A stretch of 64,000 nucleotides of DNA, taken from Curtobacterium sp. MCPF17_002 (GTDB taxonomy: Bacteria; Actinomycetota; Actinomycetes; Actinomycetales; Microbacteriaceae). This document shows, in pieces, positions 24,225-32,726 of this stretch. The stretch lies in NCBI RefSeq assembly GCF_003234115.2, contig NZ_CP126251.1, forward strand, positions 682,001 to 746,000, given 5' to 3'. The first letter of the stretch is position 1; each line of letters opens with the position of its first letter. Position numbers and translations under genes: made by a program. The notes beneath the pieces were generated by a model, which was not told where the DNA came from, searched no databases, and worked only from the letters and a program-made list of their open reading frames with translations.

Positions 24225-27200
24225 GTGCACTTCCTCTCGGTCTTCAGCCTCCGCAACCGGGCACTCATCGCGCTCGTCACGATCGTGGTCGCGGTGTTCG
24301 GTGGCATCGCGCTGACGAGCCTCAAGCAGGAGCTCATCCCGAGCGTCCAGTTCCCCCAGGTCGCGATCGTCAGCGCCTACCCCGGGGCGACGCCGGAGGT
24401 CGTGTCGAACGACGTCTCCACGAAGATCGAGCAGGGCATCCAGGCGGTGCCGGACCTCAAGTCGACCACGGCGACGTCGTCCACGGGGCAGAGCATCGTC
24501 TCCGCCGAGTTCGCCTACGGGTCGAACCTGGCGAGCGCCGAGGACAAGATCCAGACCGTCGTCAACGCCCTGTCGCTGCCGGACTCCGTGCAGACCCAGA
24601 TCGTGACGGGGTCCTTCGACGACCTGCCGGTCATCCAGCTCGCGGTGTCGGCGAAGGGCGACCAGGAACAGCTCGTCGACCGGTTGAACGCCACGGCGAT
24701 CCCCGACCTCGAGAAGCTCGACGGCGTCCGGGAAGCGGACGTCTACGGCAACCCCGGCCGACGCGTCGTGATCACCCCCGACCAGGACGCCCTCGCCACC
24801 CGCGGCCTCGCCCAGACGGCCATCTCGGACGCCCTCGACGACAACGGCACGCTCATCCCCGGCGGCACGATCACCCAGGACGGGAAGACGCTGTCGGTGC
24901 AGACCGGGGCACGGATCGCCTCGATCGACGACATCGAGGCGCTGCCGCTCACCGGTGGCACGAGCGCGACCACCATCGGCGACGTGGCGAAGGTCGCGAT
25001 CGAGGAGTCCCCGCGCACCTCGATCAGCCGCGTCGACGGCGAGCAGGCGCTCACGATCGCGATCACGAAGACGCAGGAGGCCAACACCGTCGACGTCTCG
25101 ACGACCGTGCGGGACGCCCTGCCCGGGATCGAGAAGAAGATCACCGACGACCCGGAGATCACCGTGGTGTTCGACCAGGCGCCGTACATCCAGCAGTCGA
25201 TCGACTCCCTGGCCGAGGAGGGGCTGCTCGGCCTCGGGTTCGCCGTCGTCGTGATCCTGCTCTTCCTGCTGTCGGTCCGCTCCACGATCGTCACCGCGAT
25301 CTCGATCCCGACGTCCGTGCTCCTCGCCGCGATCGGCATGCGGGCAGCGGACTACACGCTCAACATCATCACGCTCGCCGGCCTCACCATCGCGATCGGC
25401 CGCGTCGTCGACGACTCCATCGTGGTGATCGAGAACATCAAGCGGCACCTGCAGCCCGGGGTGGACCGACGGCAGGCGGTGCTTGACGGTGTCCGCGAGG
25501 TCGCCGGCGCCGTGACCGCGTCGACCGTCACCACCGTCGTCGTGTTCCTGCCGGTCGCCTTCGTCGCCGAGCTCGTCGGCGAGCTCTTCCGGCCGTTCGC
25601 CCTGACGGTCAGCATGGCCCTGGTCGCGTCGCTGCTCGTCGCCCTGACGATCGTGCCGGTGCTGGCGTACTGGTTCCTCCGAGCCCCGAAGGCGCACAAG
25701 CACGCGGGCGCGACCACGTCGGAGCCCGCAGCCGGCGCACCTGCCGGCACCGCGCCTCCAGGCTCCTCCGCCACCACCGGAACGCTCACCTCCGCGGCGG
25801 ACCTGCACGACGCGGCTGCGCCGGACCGGCTCCGCCGGGGCTACCAGCCGGTGCTCCGGTGGGTGCTCCGGACACCGTGGACGGTCCTGGTCCTGGCGAT
25901 CGTGGTCCTCGGCGGCACGGCGGCGGCACTGCCGTTCGTCAAGACGAACTACCTCGGCGACTCCGGGCAGAACACGTTCACCGTGACGCAGGACCTCGAC
26001 CCCGGCTCGAGCCTCGACGTGCAGTCGGACGAGGCCCGCAAGGTCGAACGACAGCTCCGCGCGGTGGACGGCGTCGACACCGTGCAGACCACCATCGGCA
26101 CGAGCGGCCAGTCGATCCAGGCGGCCTTCGGCGGAGGCGCCTCGGCCTCGATCCAGTACGCCGTGACGACCGATGCCGACGCCGACCAGGACCGGATCCA
26201 GTCGGACACCCGGAAGCGGCTCGACGCCCTCGACGACGCGGGCGAGGTCACGGTGGCCTCGGGCGGCGGCGGCTTCGGCGGCAGCAGCGACATCGAGGTG
26301 GACGTCACCGCGCCCACCCAGGCGCAGCTCCGGACGGCGGCCGACCAGGTGCTCCGCGAGATGCGGACGGTCGACCACACCACCGGAGCCTCGAGCAACC
26401 TGTCGTCGGCGGAACCGTACCTGGCCGTCCGCGTCGACCGCACGAAGGCCGCCGCGCGCGGGCTCACCGAGACCCAGGTCGGCGGGATCGTGGCCGCCGC
26501 CGTCTCCCCGCAGGACACCGGCACGGTCGAGATCGACGACGCCTCACTCGACGTCTACATCGCCGACGGGGACGCGCCCACCACCTCGGCCGCGCTCCGG
26601 GCACTCTCCATCCCGACGTCGACCGGTCCCGTGCCGCTGTCGGACGTCGCGACGATCGAGCAGGCCGAGGGGCCGACCTCGGTCACGACCTCCGACGCCG
26701 TGCGGACGGCGACCATCACGGTCACCCCGGACGCCACGAACCTCGGTGCCGCCGTGCAGTCCGTCACCACCGCGGTCGACGGGCTCGACCTGCCGCGGGG
26801 CGCCTCGGCGTCGATCGGCGGCGTCGCGTCGAGTCAGTCGTCGGCGTTCAGCCAGCTGCTGCTCGCCGCGCTCATCGCGATCCTCATCGTCTACGTGGTG
26901 ATGGTGGCGACGTTCCGCAGCCTGCTGCAGCCGCTGCTCCTGCTCGTCTCGGTGCCGTTCGCGGCGACGGGGGCGATCCTGCTGCAGATCGCGTCCGGCA
27001 TCCCGATCGGCGTGGCGTCGCTCATCGGTGTCCTCATGCTCGTCGGCATCGTCGTGACGAACGCCATCGTCCTCATCGACCTCGTCAACCAGTACCGCCG
27101 AAGAGGGCTCCGCGTGCGCGAGGCCCTGGTCGAGGGAGCCACCCGACGCCTCCGGCCGATCCTCATGACGGCGCTCGCGACGATCTTCGCGCTCGTGCCG

Positions 27201-27383
27201 ATGGCGGTCGGGCTCACCGGGCAGGGCGGGTTCATCTCGCAGCCGCTCGCACTCGTGGTGATCGGCGGACTGGTGTCGTCGACGCTGCTGACCCTCGTGG
27301 TGCTGCCGGCGCTGTACTTCGTGGTGGAGCGGGCGCGGGAGCGGCGGGCCGACCGGCGTGCGGAGGAGGCGGCGGGGGACTAG
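24225..27383 (+). CDS. RND-superfamily efflux permease (HAE1/AcrB-like)
   Basis: A 1052-residue exporter with the AcrB-type layout: an N-terminal helix (LRNRALIALVTIVVAVFGGI), a large extracytoplasmic loop, six helices, a second loop and six helices. VVDDSIVVIENIKRHL matches the HAE1 motif in helix 4 that carries proton-relay aspartates. The GYQPVLRWVLRTPWTVLVLA segment begins the second half. There is no membrane fusion partner or outer-membrane factor nearby, as usual for Gram-positive versions, and the substrate is unknown. A cytosolic linker (AGATTSEPAAGAPAGTAPPG) contains a CTGGAGGC-family half-copy (25754-25761). The start GTG follows AAGGAT by six bases. Confidence 0.88.
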   Translation: MHFLSVFSLRNRALIALVTIVVAVFGGIALTSLKQELIPSVQFPQVAIVSAYPGATPEVVSNDVSTKIEQGIQAVPDLKSTTATSSTGQSIVSAEFAYGSNLASAEDKIQTVVNALSLPDSVQTQIVTGSFDDLPVIQLAVSAKGDQEQLVDRLNATAIPDLEKLDGVREADVYGNPGRRVVITPDQDALATRGLAQTAISDALDDNGTLIPGGTITQDGKTLSVQTGARIASIDDIEALPLTGGTSATTIGDVAKVAIEESPRTSISRVDGEQALTIAITKTQEANTVDVSTTVRDALPGIEKKITDDPEITVVFDQAPYIQQSIDSLAEEGLLGLGFAVVVILLFLLSVRSTIVTAISIPTSVLLAAIGMRAADYTLNIITLAGLTIAIGRVVDDSIVVIENIKRHLQPGVDRRQAVLDGVREVAGAVTASTVTTVVVFLPVAFVAELVGELFRPFALTVSMALVASLLVALTIVPVLAYWFLRAPKAHKHAGATTSEPAAGAPAGTAPPGSSATTGTLTSAADLHDAAAPDRLRRGYQPVLRWVLRTPWTVLVLAIVVLGGTAAALPFVKTNYLGDSGQNTFTVTQDLDPGSSLDVQSDEARKVERQLRAVDGVDTVQTTIGTSGQSIQAAFGGGASASIQYAVTTDADADQDRIQSDTRKRLDALDDAGEVTVASGGGGFGGSSDIEVDVTAPTQAQLRTAADQVLREMRTVDHTTGASSNLSSAEPYLAVRVDRTKAAARGLTETQVGGIVAAAVSPQDTGTVEIDDASLDVYIADGDAPTTSAALRALSIPTSTGPVPLSDVATIEQAEGPTSVTTSDAVRTATITVTPDATNLGAAVQSVTTAVDGLDLPRGASASIGGVASSQSSAFSQLLLAALIAILIVYVVMVATFRSLLQPLLLLVSVPFAATGAILLQIASGIPIGVASLIGVLMLVGIVVTNAIVLIDLVNQYRRRGLRVREALVEGATRRLRPILMTALATIFALVPMAVGLTGQGGFISQPLALVVIGGLVSSTLLTLVVLPALYFVVERARERRADRRAEEAAGD

Positions 27384-27430
27384 CCGCTCAGCGGCGGCGG
27401 TGGGGGACTAGCTGCTCAGCGGCGGTACTC
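27374..27430. repeat. 28-bp duplication across convergent stop codons
   Basis: GGGGGACTAGCCGCTCAGCG (from 27374) recurs as GGGGGACTAGCTGCTCAGCG (from 27402), a 28-base period. The first copy contains the stop codon of the exporter; the second contains the stop codon of the small membrane protein on the opposite strand. It looks like a tandem duplication of the exporter's 3' end. Confidence 0.75.
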
Positions 27431-27769
27431 GGCGTCGACGGCCGCGATCGGGTTGACGGAGGCGGGAGCGGCCTGGGCGACGGCGGCGGACGCGGCCTGG
27501 GCGACGGCGCGGCCGGTCGGGGCAGGCGTGTCCTCGCGCTCGACCGCGCGGAACCACGACACGAGCACGCACGTGAGGGTCACCAGGAACACGATCCCGG
27601 CGACCTGCGACAGCACGGTGAGCTGACCCGTCACGACTCCGTACCCGCCGAAGGCCACGGCGGCGGTGAACGACAGCCCGAGCAGGAGCTCGGCGAACGT
27701 CTGCAGCGGGGAGTGCCGCTCCCACCGGGTGGTGGTGGCGCGTGCGGGGCTCGTCGTGGTGTCGGTCAC
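27416..27769 (-). CDS. Small two-helix membrane protein of unknown function
   Basis: A 117-residue protein with a Thr/Arg-rich N-terminus, two hydrophobic helices (FAELLLGLSFTAAVAFGGYG and LSQVAGIVFLVTLTCVLVSW) and an Ala-rich tail. I do not recognise a family. GTG 27769 is preferred to GTG 27772 because CAGAAT (minus strand, 27781-27776) lies six bases before it. The frame extends much further upstream as an artefact of high GC content. Confidence 0.6.
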   Translation of the reverse strand: MTDTTTSPARATTTRWERHSPLQTFAELLLGLSFTAAVAFGGYGVVTGQLTVLSQVAGIVFLVTLTCVLVSWFRAVEREDTPAPTGRAVAQAASAAVAQAAPASVNPIAAVDAEYRR

Positions 27770-28074
27770 CACGGAATTCTGCGGCGGTGCGGCCGTCGGC
27801 GGCAGTCCCGACTCCGGGTGGCACCCGCGCGGGGCACGCGCGCGCCAGCCCGCACGGCGCCCGGGCCGCCGGCCCGCCCGGCCCGCCGGCTGGCTGGCCG
27901 GGCGGGCGGGCGAGTCTCGGCCCCGCGGACACTTTCGTGCTCCACATGCCCGCAGACTGTCCGCCCAGCCGAGACTCGGCCCCGCGAGCGCGGCCGAGTC
28001 CGGCGGACGCGGCCCCGGCGGCCGCGGCCCCGGCGGACGCGGCGGCCGCCGCCGCGGCCAGGCCCCGGCGGCGC
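27770..28074. other. 305-base GC-rich spacer with repeats, no gene seen
   Basis: The region is extremely rich in CCGGCC/GGCGGGCGG and CGGCGGACGCGGCC runs. One inverted pair uses GAGTCTCGGCCCCGCGGAC near 27911 and GTCCGCC...GAGACTCGGCCCCGC near 27960. No start signal, RNA gene or protein family is recognisable. It separates two minus-strand genes. Confidence 0.5.
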
Positions 28075-29295
28075 TCAGCCCAGCCGGCGCTGCAGGAAGT
28101 TCACCACGCGGCGGCTCATCGCCTGGTCCAGCTGCGCGATCGAGTGCGCCGTGCCCTGGACGGCGACGAACGTGACCGGCACGTCGTGCTTCCGCAGGGT
28201 CGCCGCGAACTCCTGCGACTCCCACATCGGGATGAACTCGTCCGTCGAGTGCCCGATGAAGAACGGGGCCGTGTCCTCCGTGACCTGGTACTCCGGCGAG
28301 GCCCGTGTCGCCGCGGGACAGTTCGTGTACGTCCGGCAGCCGAGGTACAGCAGCTGCCGCCGTTGGAACGCCGCGGAGACCCCGTCCGCCCGGGTGGAGC
28401 GGGTGGTGAGGTTCGTCGGCCCGCTCAGGTCGACGACCGCCCGGATGCGGTTGCCCTCGGCGTACGCGGTGGAGTCGTGGTCGGTGACGGCGAGCATCGC
28501 GGCGAGGTTCCCGCCCGCACTGCCGCCGAACACCCCGACGCGCTTGCTGTCGACGTCGTACGTGGACAGCGTCGTCGGGCGGAACACCCAGTCGAGCGCC
28601 CGCCGGACGTCGTCCAGCCCGGCCGGGAACGGGTCCGTCGGCGCGAGTCGGTAGTCCACGTTGAAGGTGACGAACCCCTGCGAGGCGAGGTACTTGCACA
28701 CGGACCGGTAGGCCGCGGTGTCCTTGTCGCCGTGCGACCAGCTGCCGCCGTGGATCATGAGGACGGCGGGTCGGGTGCCGCTGGCCGCCGCGACGGCTTC
28801 GGCTCCGGCGACCACACCGTCCGCCGCATCCGGCGCCGGTGACGACGACGACGACGGGGTACCGGAAGCACCCGCACCGGCACCGGCAGCACCGGCACCG
28901 GCAGCACCGGCACCGGTACCGGTACCGGCAGCAGCCACGGCGTCCGCAGCGGCGACCGCTGCGCCGCCAGCAGCAGGAGCAGGTGACCCAGCAGCAGGAG
29001 CAGGTGACGCTGACGCGGCGGACCCCGCAGACGCCGTGGCGCTCGGCGTCGCCGACGTACCCGGCGCACTGTCCGCCGGCAGGCACACGTCGAGCCGCTG
29101 CAGCGCGTCCGAGCCGTACGGCACGTCGGCGACCACGTCGATGCCGTGGTACCGGAGCGAGAGCGGGTAGATGACGGGGCCGCCGGTGACCGTCTGGTTC
29201 TCGTCGCCCACCGGGTCCGACGAGCACGACGCGACCACGCCGAGCGCCACGACCGCGGCGACGAGCGCGAGCAGCGTGCGACGGCCTGACCTCAT
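28075..29295 (-). CDS. Secreted lipoprotein alpha/beta-hydrolase (esterase-like) with low-complexity insertion
   Basis: A 406-residue lipoprotein. The signal peptide ends in VASC (Cys24). The hydrolase fold begins at about residue 40, then is interrupted at residues 76-172 by a 97-residue Ala/Gly/Ser/Pro segment, and resumes with PAVLMIHGGSWSHGD (oxyanion HGG motif), the nucleophile elbow FGGSAGGN and a C-terminal histidine in GTAHSIAQ. This resembles BD-FAE/acetyl-esterase type hydrolases acting outside the cell; substrate unknown. The insertion is encoded by GGCACCGGCAGCACC-like DNA repeats and sits in a loop between early strands. TACCGT (minus strand, 29308-29303) lies seven bases before the ATG. 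Confidence 0.82.
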   Translation of the reverse strand: MRSGRRTLLALVAAVVALGVVASCSSDPVGDENQTVTGGPVIYPLSLRYHGIDVVADVPYGSDALQRLDVCLPADSAPGTSATPSATASAGSAASASPAPAAGSPAPAAGGAAVAAADAVAAAGTGTGAGAAGAGAAGAGAGASGTPSSSSSPAPDAADGVVAGAEAVAAASGTRPAVLMIHGGSWSHGDKDTAAYRSVCKYLASQGFVTFNVDYRLAPTDPFPAGLDDVRRALDWVFRPTTLSTYDVDSKRVGVFGGSAGGNLAAMLAVTDHDSTAYAEGNRIRAVVDLSGPTNLTTRSTRADGVSAAFQRRQLLYLGCRTYTNCPAATRASPEYQVTEDTAPFFIGHSTDEFIPMWESQEFAATLRKHDVPVTFVAVQGTAHSIAQLDQAMSRRVVNFLQRRLG

Positions 29296-29347
29296 CAGGA
29301 CAACGGTAACCCGGCCCCCGCACCCCGGCGTCCACCGAACGGACGAA

Positions 29348-29414
29348 CCGCCCACCCGGACCGTCCGCCGCCCGACCGAGCCGCCCACCCGGACCGTCCC
29401 GCCCGCCCGACCGA
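29348..29414. repeat. Imperfect 33-bp tandem duplication
   Basis: CCGCCCACCCGGACCGTCCG (from 29348) and CCGCCCACCCGGACCGTCCC (from 29381) head two near-identical units that both end GCCCGACCGA. A degraded third copy follows. The array lies in the divergent gap between the esterase lipoprotein and PPK2 genes. Confidence 0.7.
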
Positions 29415-29482
29415 ACCGCCCGCCCGCCCGGACGCAGCGCACCCGCGGTGCCAGGATGAGAGACGACCCCGCTGGAGGACCC

Positions 29483-30337
29483 GTGAGCCGTCGCAAGGCC
29501 TGGAACGCCGATCCCGAACCCCTGCTCCGCGTCGAGGAGGGCTTCCGCCTCGACAGCGTCGACCCGGACGGCACGCCGGGCTTCCCCGGTCGGAAGATCG
29601 ACGGGCTCGAGGCGCTCGCCGCCGGGGCCTCCCGTCTGTCCGCCCTCCAGGAGCGGCTCTGGGCGGCGTCGACCGCTGGTGACGACCGCCGCGTGCTCCT
29701 CGTGCTGCAGGCGATGGACACCGCGGGCAAGGGCGGCATCGTGTCGCACGTCGTCGGAGCGGTGGACCCGAACGGCGTGCACTACGCCGGCTTCAAGGCG
29801 CCGACCGCCGAGGAACGTGAGCACGACTTCCTCTGGCGCGTCGAACGGCAGCTGCCGGGCGCCGGGCAGCTCGGTGTCTTCGACCGGTCGCACTACGAGG
29901 ACGTCCTCATCCAGAAGGTGCGCTCGTTCGCCCCGCCGGAGGAGATCGAGCGGCGGTACGACGCGGTCGTGGCCTTCGAGGACGGTCTCGCCGAGTCCGG
30001 GACGAGCATCGTGAAGGTGATGCTGCACATCTCGAAGGACGAGCAGCGCGAGCGGCTCGGCGAGCGCCTGGACCGTCCGGACAAGCACTGGAAGTTCAAC
30101 CCCGGCGACATCGACGAGCGTCTGCTGTGGGACGACTACCAGCAGGCGTACCAGACGGTCTTCGACCGGACATCGACCGTGCGGTCGCCCTGGTACGTCA
30201 TCCCGGCGAACCGCAAGTGGTACGCCCGACTGGCGGTGCAGCAGCTGCTCCTCCGCACCCTCGAGGACATGCAGCTCTCGTGGCCCGCGGCGGACTTCGA
30301 CGTGGCCGAGCAGCGTCAGCGGCTCGCCGAGTCCTGA
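29483..30337 (+). CDS. Polyphosphate kinase 2 family protein
   Basis: A 284-residue PPK2-type phosphotransferase. The P-loop is LQAMDTAGKGG (about residues 76-85), followed by the catalytic FDRSHYEDVL and the lid region KHWKFNPGDIDERLLWDDY. PPK2 enzymes move phosphate between polyphosphate and nucleotides, usually making NTPs or NDPs from polyphosphate; nucleotide preference (class I, II or III) cannot be fixed by eye, though the single domain excludes the fused class II form. The GTG at 29483 is preferred because GGAGG (29474-29478) lies just upstream; an ATG at 29456 is the alternative. Confidence 0.88.
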   Translation: MSRRKAWNADPEPLLRVEEGFRLDSVDPDGTPGFPGRKIDGLEALAAGASRLSALQERLWAASTAGDDRRVLLVLQAMDTAGKGGIVSHVVGAVDPNGVHYAGFKAPTAEEREHDFLWRVERQLPGAGQLGVFDRSHYEDVLIQKVRSFAPPEEIERRYDAVVAFEDGLAESGTSIVKVMLHISKDEQRERLGERLDRPDKHWKFNPGDIDERLLWDDYQQAYQTVFDRTSTVRSPWYVIPANRKWYARLAVQQLLLRTLEDMQLSWPAADFDVAEQRQRLAES

Positions 30338-30410
30338 CCCGACGACCGGGCCTGGAGGAACGGATCACCCCCGCCGGGCGCCCTGCGCCCGCCTCGGGGC
30401 TGGCCACCGT

Positions 30411-30480
30411 GCCCGTGATCACGTAGACTCACTCGGTCGGCCTTCGACGCCGTGACATTGTGATCACGGGCTTTTCGTTT
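30411..30480 (+). terminator. 12-bp perfect stem with T-run upstream of the DEAD-box gene
   Basis: GCCCGTGATCAC (30411-30422) pairs perfectly with GTGATCACGGGC (30460-30471), followed by TTTTCGTTT (30472-30480). The loop is 37 bases and contains a TAGACT -10-like hexamer (30424-30429). It is either the terminator of the PPK2 gene or an attenuator in the long leader of the helicase gene, whose start is 125 bases further on. Confidence 0.7.
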
Positions 30481-30604
30481 GGGTGTGTGTTGCTCGAGGG
30501 CTGGAATCACGTCGATCCGCGACGGGATGAACCCCCTCCGCAAGCAGCCCCCGCCGATGTCGCTGTCGGGCGCTGCGGTACGTCTGCACCCCGAGAAAGT
30601 AGCC

Positions 30605-32665
30605 ATGGCCCCGTACGACAAGGGCGCGGACAACCGCGCCTCCGACCGAGTCCGTCACCCGAACGGCACCCCCGCCGCTCGCAGCAGCAAGCACCGCGGG
30701 TTCCGCGCCGCCGAACCGTCGCAGCCGCGGCAGAAGCAGCGCTGGGACGCCGAGGAGCGTCGCGGCCGTTCGTCGCAGGGCGAGCGCCCCGCGCGTCCGA
30801 ACTGGGAGCCGCGTGACGCTGGTCAGCGCCGCCCCGACCGTGACGACCGCGCCCCCCGCCGCTTCGACCGTGACGACCGAGCCCCGCGCCGCTTCGACCG
30901 TGACGACCGTGCACCGCATCGTGACAGCGACGACCGTCCGCGTCGCACCCCCGACCGTGACGACCGTGCTCCGCGTCGGTTCGACCGTGACGACCGTGCA
31001 CCCCGTCGGTTCGACCGTGACGACCGTGCTCCGCGTCGGTTCGACCGTGACGACCGTGCACCCCGTCGTGACAGCGACGACCGTCCGCGTCGCACCCCCG
31101 ACCGTGACGACCGTGCTCCGCGTCGTTTCGACCGTGACGACCGTGCTCCGCGTCGGTTCGACCGCGACGACCGCGCGCCCCGTCGTGACGACCGTGCCCC
31201 GCGCCGGTTCGATCGCGACGACCGTGCCCCGCGTCGTGACGCCGACGACCGTCCGCGTCGCACCCCCGACCGCGACGACCGTGCCCCGCGCCGGTTCGAC
31301 CGCGACGACCGCGCGCCCCGTCGCTTCGACCGCGACGACCGTGCCCCGCGCACGTTCGACCGCGACGACCGTGCCCCCCGCCGTCCCGCCCGTGACGACG
31401 CCGAGCGCAAGCCGTTCGTCCCCGCGGACGACGTCAAGCTCGAGAAGCTCCAGGCCGAGGCCACCGTCGCGGCCGACGTCGAGGGCGTGACCTTCGGCGA
31501 CCTGGGCATCGGCGGCAACATCTCCCGCGCCCTGCAGGAGCTCGGTGCCTCGAGCCCGTTCCCGATCCAGGCGGCGACGATCCCCGACGTGCTCGCCGGC
31601 AAGGACGTCCTCGGCCGTGGCCGCACGGGCTCCGGCAAGACCATCGCGTTCGGTGCTCCGCTCGTCGAGAAGCTCATGGAGAACGGCGGCGGCACGAAGC
31701 GCAAGATGGGCCGCGCCCCGCGTGCGCTCATCCTCGCCCCGACGCGCGAGCTCGCCCTGCAGATCGACCGCACGGTGCAGCCGATCGCCCGCTCGGTCGG
31801 GCTCTTCACGACGCAGATCTACGGCGGTGTCCCGTACGGCCGCCAGGTCGGTGCCCTCGAGCGCGGCGTCGACATCATCGTCGGCACGCCGGGTCGTGTG
31901 CAGGACCTCATGAACAAGGGGACGCTCGACCTCAGCGAGGTCGTCATCTCCGTGCTCGACGAGGCCGACCACATGTGCGACCTCGGGTTCCTCGAGCCGG
32001 TGCAGGAGATCCTCTCCGCCACGGCCCAGGTCACGCCCGAGGGCAACCGCGCGCAGAAGCTCCTGTTCAGCGCGACGCTCGACGCCCAGGTCGCGGCGCT
32101 CGTCGAGGAGTTCCTGCACGAGCCGTCCGTCCACGAGGTCGCCGGCGAGGACCAGGCGTCCTCGACGATCGACCACCGCGTGCTCGTGGTCGAGCAGCGC
32201 CAGAAGGACCAGCTCCTCGAGGAGCTCGTCGCCGGCGCGGGCAAGACCATCGTGTTCGCCCGCACCCGCGCGTACGCCGAGCGGCTCGCCGACCAGTTCG
32301 AGGACGCCGGCATCCGGGCGACCTCGCTCCACGGCGACCTGAACCAGTCACGCCGCACGCGGAACCTGCAGCTGCTCACGAGCGGCCGCGTCAACGTGCT
32401 CGTCGCGACCGACGTCGCCGCCCGCGGCATCCACGTGGACGACGTGTCGCTCGTCGTGCAGGCCGACGCCCCGGACGACTACAAGGCGTACATGCACCGT
32501 TCCGGCCGGACCGGTCGTGCCGGCAAGGAGGGCACGGTCGTGACGATCGTCCCGCGCAGCCGTCGCCGCAAGATCGAGGGCATCCTCGAGCACGCGGAGA
32601 TCGAGGCGGACCTCGTCGACGCCGCTCCCGGTGACGGGATCGTCGCGGAGCTCGCCGCGCGGTAG
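30605..32665 (+). CDS. DEAD-box RNA helicase with long RDDRAPRRF repeat region
   Basis: A 686-residue helicase. Residues about 77-262 are a low-complexity domain with sixteen DDRAP units (DRDDRAPRRF type) broken three times by DDRPRRTP, giving a higher-order period. The helicase core follows: Q motif FPIQAATIPD, Walker A GRTGSGKT, PTRELA, GTPGR, VLDEADHMCD, a SAT motif and HRSGRTGRAG. DEAD-box helicases remodel RNA, often in cold adaptation or mRNA decay. The basic/acidic disordered repeats should bind RNA and promote condensates, by analogy with RGG-rich helicases. The repeat is at the N-terminus rather than the usual C-terminus. The ATG lies after a leader of perhaps 170 bases, a hint of post-transcriptional control. 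Confidence 0.92.
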   Translation: MAPYDKGADNRASDRVRHPNGTPAARSSKHRGFRAAEPSQPRQKQRWDAEERRGRSSQGERPARPNWEPRDAGQRRPDRDDRAPRRFDRDDRAPRRFDRDDRAPHRDSDDRPRRTPDRDDRAPRRFDRDDRAPRRFDRDDRAPRRFDRDDRAPRRDSDDRPRRTPDRDDRAPRRFDRDDRAPRRFDRDDRAPRRDDRAPRRFDRDDRAPRRDADDRPRRTPDRDDRAPRRFDRDDRAPRRFDRDDRAPRTFDRDDRAPRRPARDDAERKPFVPADDVKLEKLQAEATVAADVEGVTFGDLGIGGNISRALQELGASSPFPIQAATIPDVLAGKDVLGRGRTGSGKTIAFGAPLVEKLMENGGGTKRKMGRAPRALILAPTRELALQIDRTVQPIARSVGLFTTQIYGGVPYGRQVGALERGVDIIVGTPGRVQDLMNKGTLDLSEVVISVLDEADHMCDLGFLEPVQEILSATAQVTPEGNRAQKLLFSATLDAQVAALVEEFLHEPSVHEVAGEDQASSTIDHRVLVVEQRQKDQLLEELVAGAGKTIVFARTRAYAERLADQFEDAGIRATSLHGDLNQSRRTRNLQLLTSGRVNVLVATDVAARGIHVDDVSLVVQADAPDDYKAYMHRSGRTGRAGKEGTVVTIVPRSRRRKIEGILEHAEIEADLVDAAPGDGIVAELAAR
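30833..31390 (+). repeat. In-frame tandem repeat array (30-bp unit) inside the helicase gene
   Basis: Units of about 30 bases such as TTCGACCGTGACGACCGTGC are repeated sixteen times, in phase with the reading frame. The units near the start use mostly GACCGTGACGACC and the units near the end GACCGCGACGACC, so the array has diverged in blocks. It should be prone to length change by slippage or recombination. Confidence 0.9.
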
Positions 32666-32686
32666 TCGCGACCAGACGACAGAAGA

Positions 32687-32716
32687 GAGGCACGGTGCCA
32701 GCTGGCACCGTGCCTC
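32687..32716. repeat. Perfect 30-bp palindrome (CTGGAGGC-family relative)
   Basis: GAGGCACGGTGCCAG (32687-32701) and CTGGCACCGTGCCTC (32702-32716) form a palindrome with no loop between the convergent helicase and DinB genes. Its core GTGCCAGCTGGCAC is shared with 7572-7585. It probably works as a bidirectional terminator. Confidence 0.85.
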
Positions 32717-32726
32717 CCGTCTGCCC

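Noticed and set aside
21195..26378. A 1727-codon open frame on the minus strand crossing several genes
   Set aside because: It is a shadow of high-GC genes on the other strand. Only its last 231 codons (YczE-type protein) show a signal, helices and family similarity; the rest is Arg/Asp/Gly-rich nonsense opposite the MocR and exporter genes.
30833..31390. Regular repeats considered as a CRISPR array
   Set aside because: The repeats are in frame, have no unique spacers and encode the RDDRAPRRF region of a helicase.
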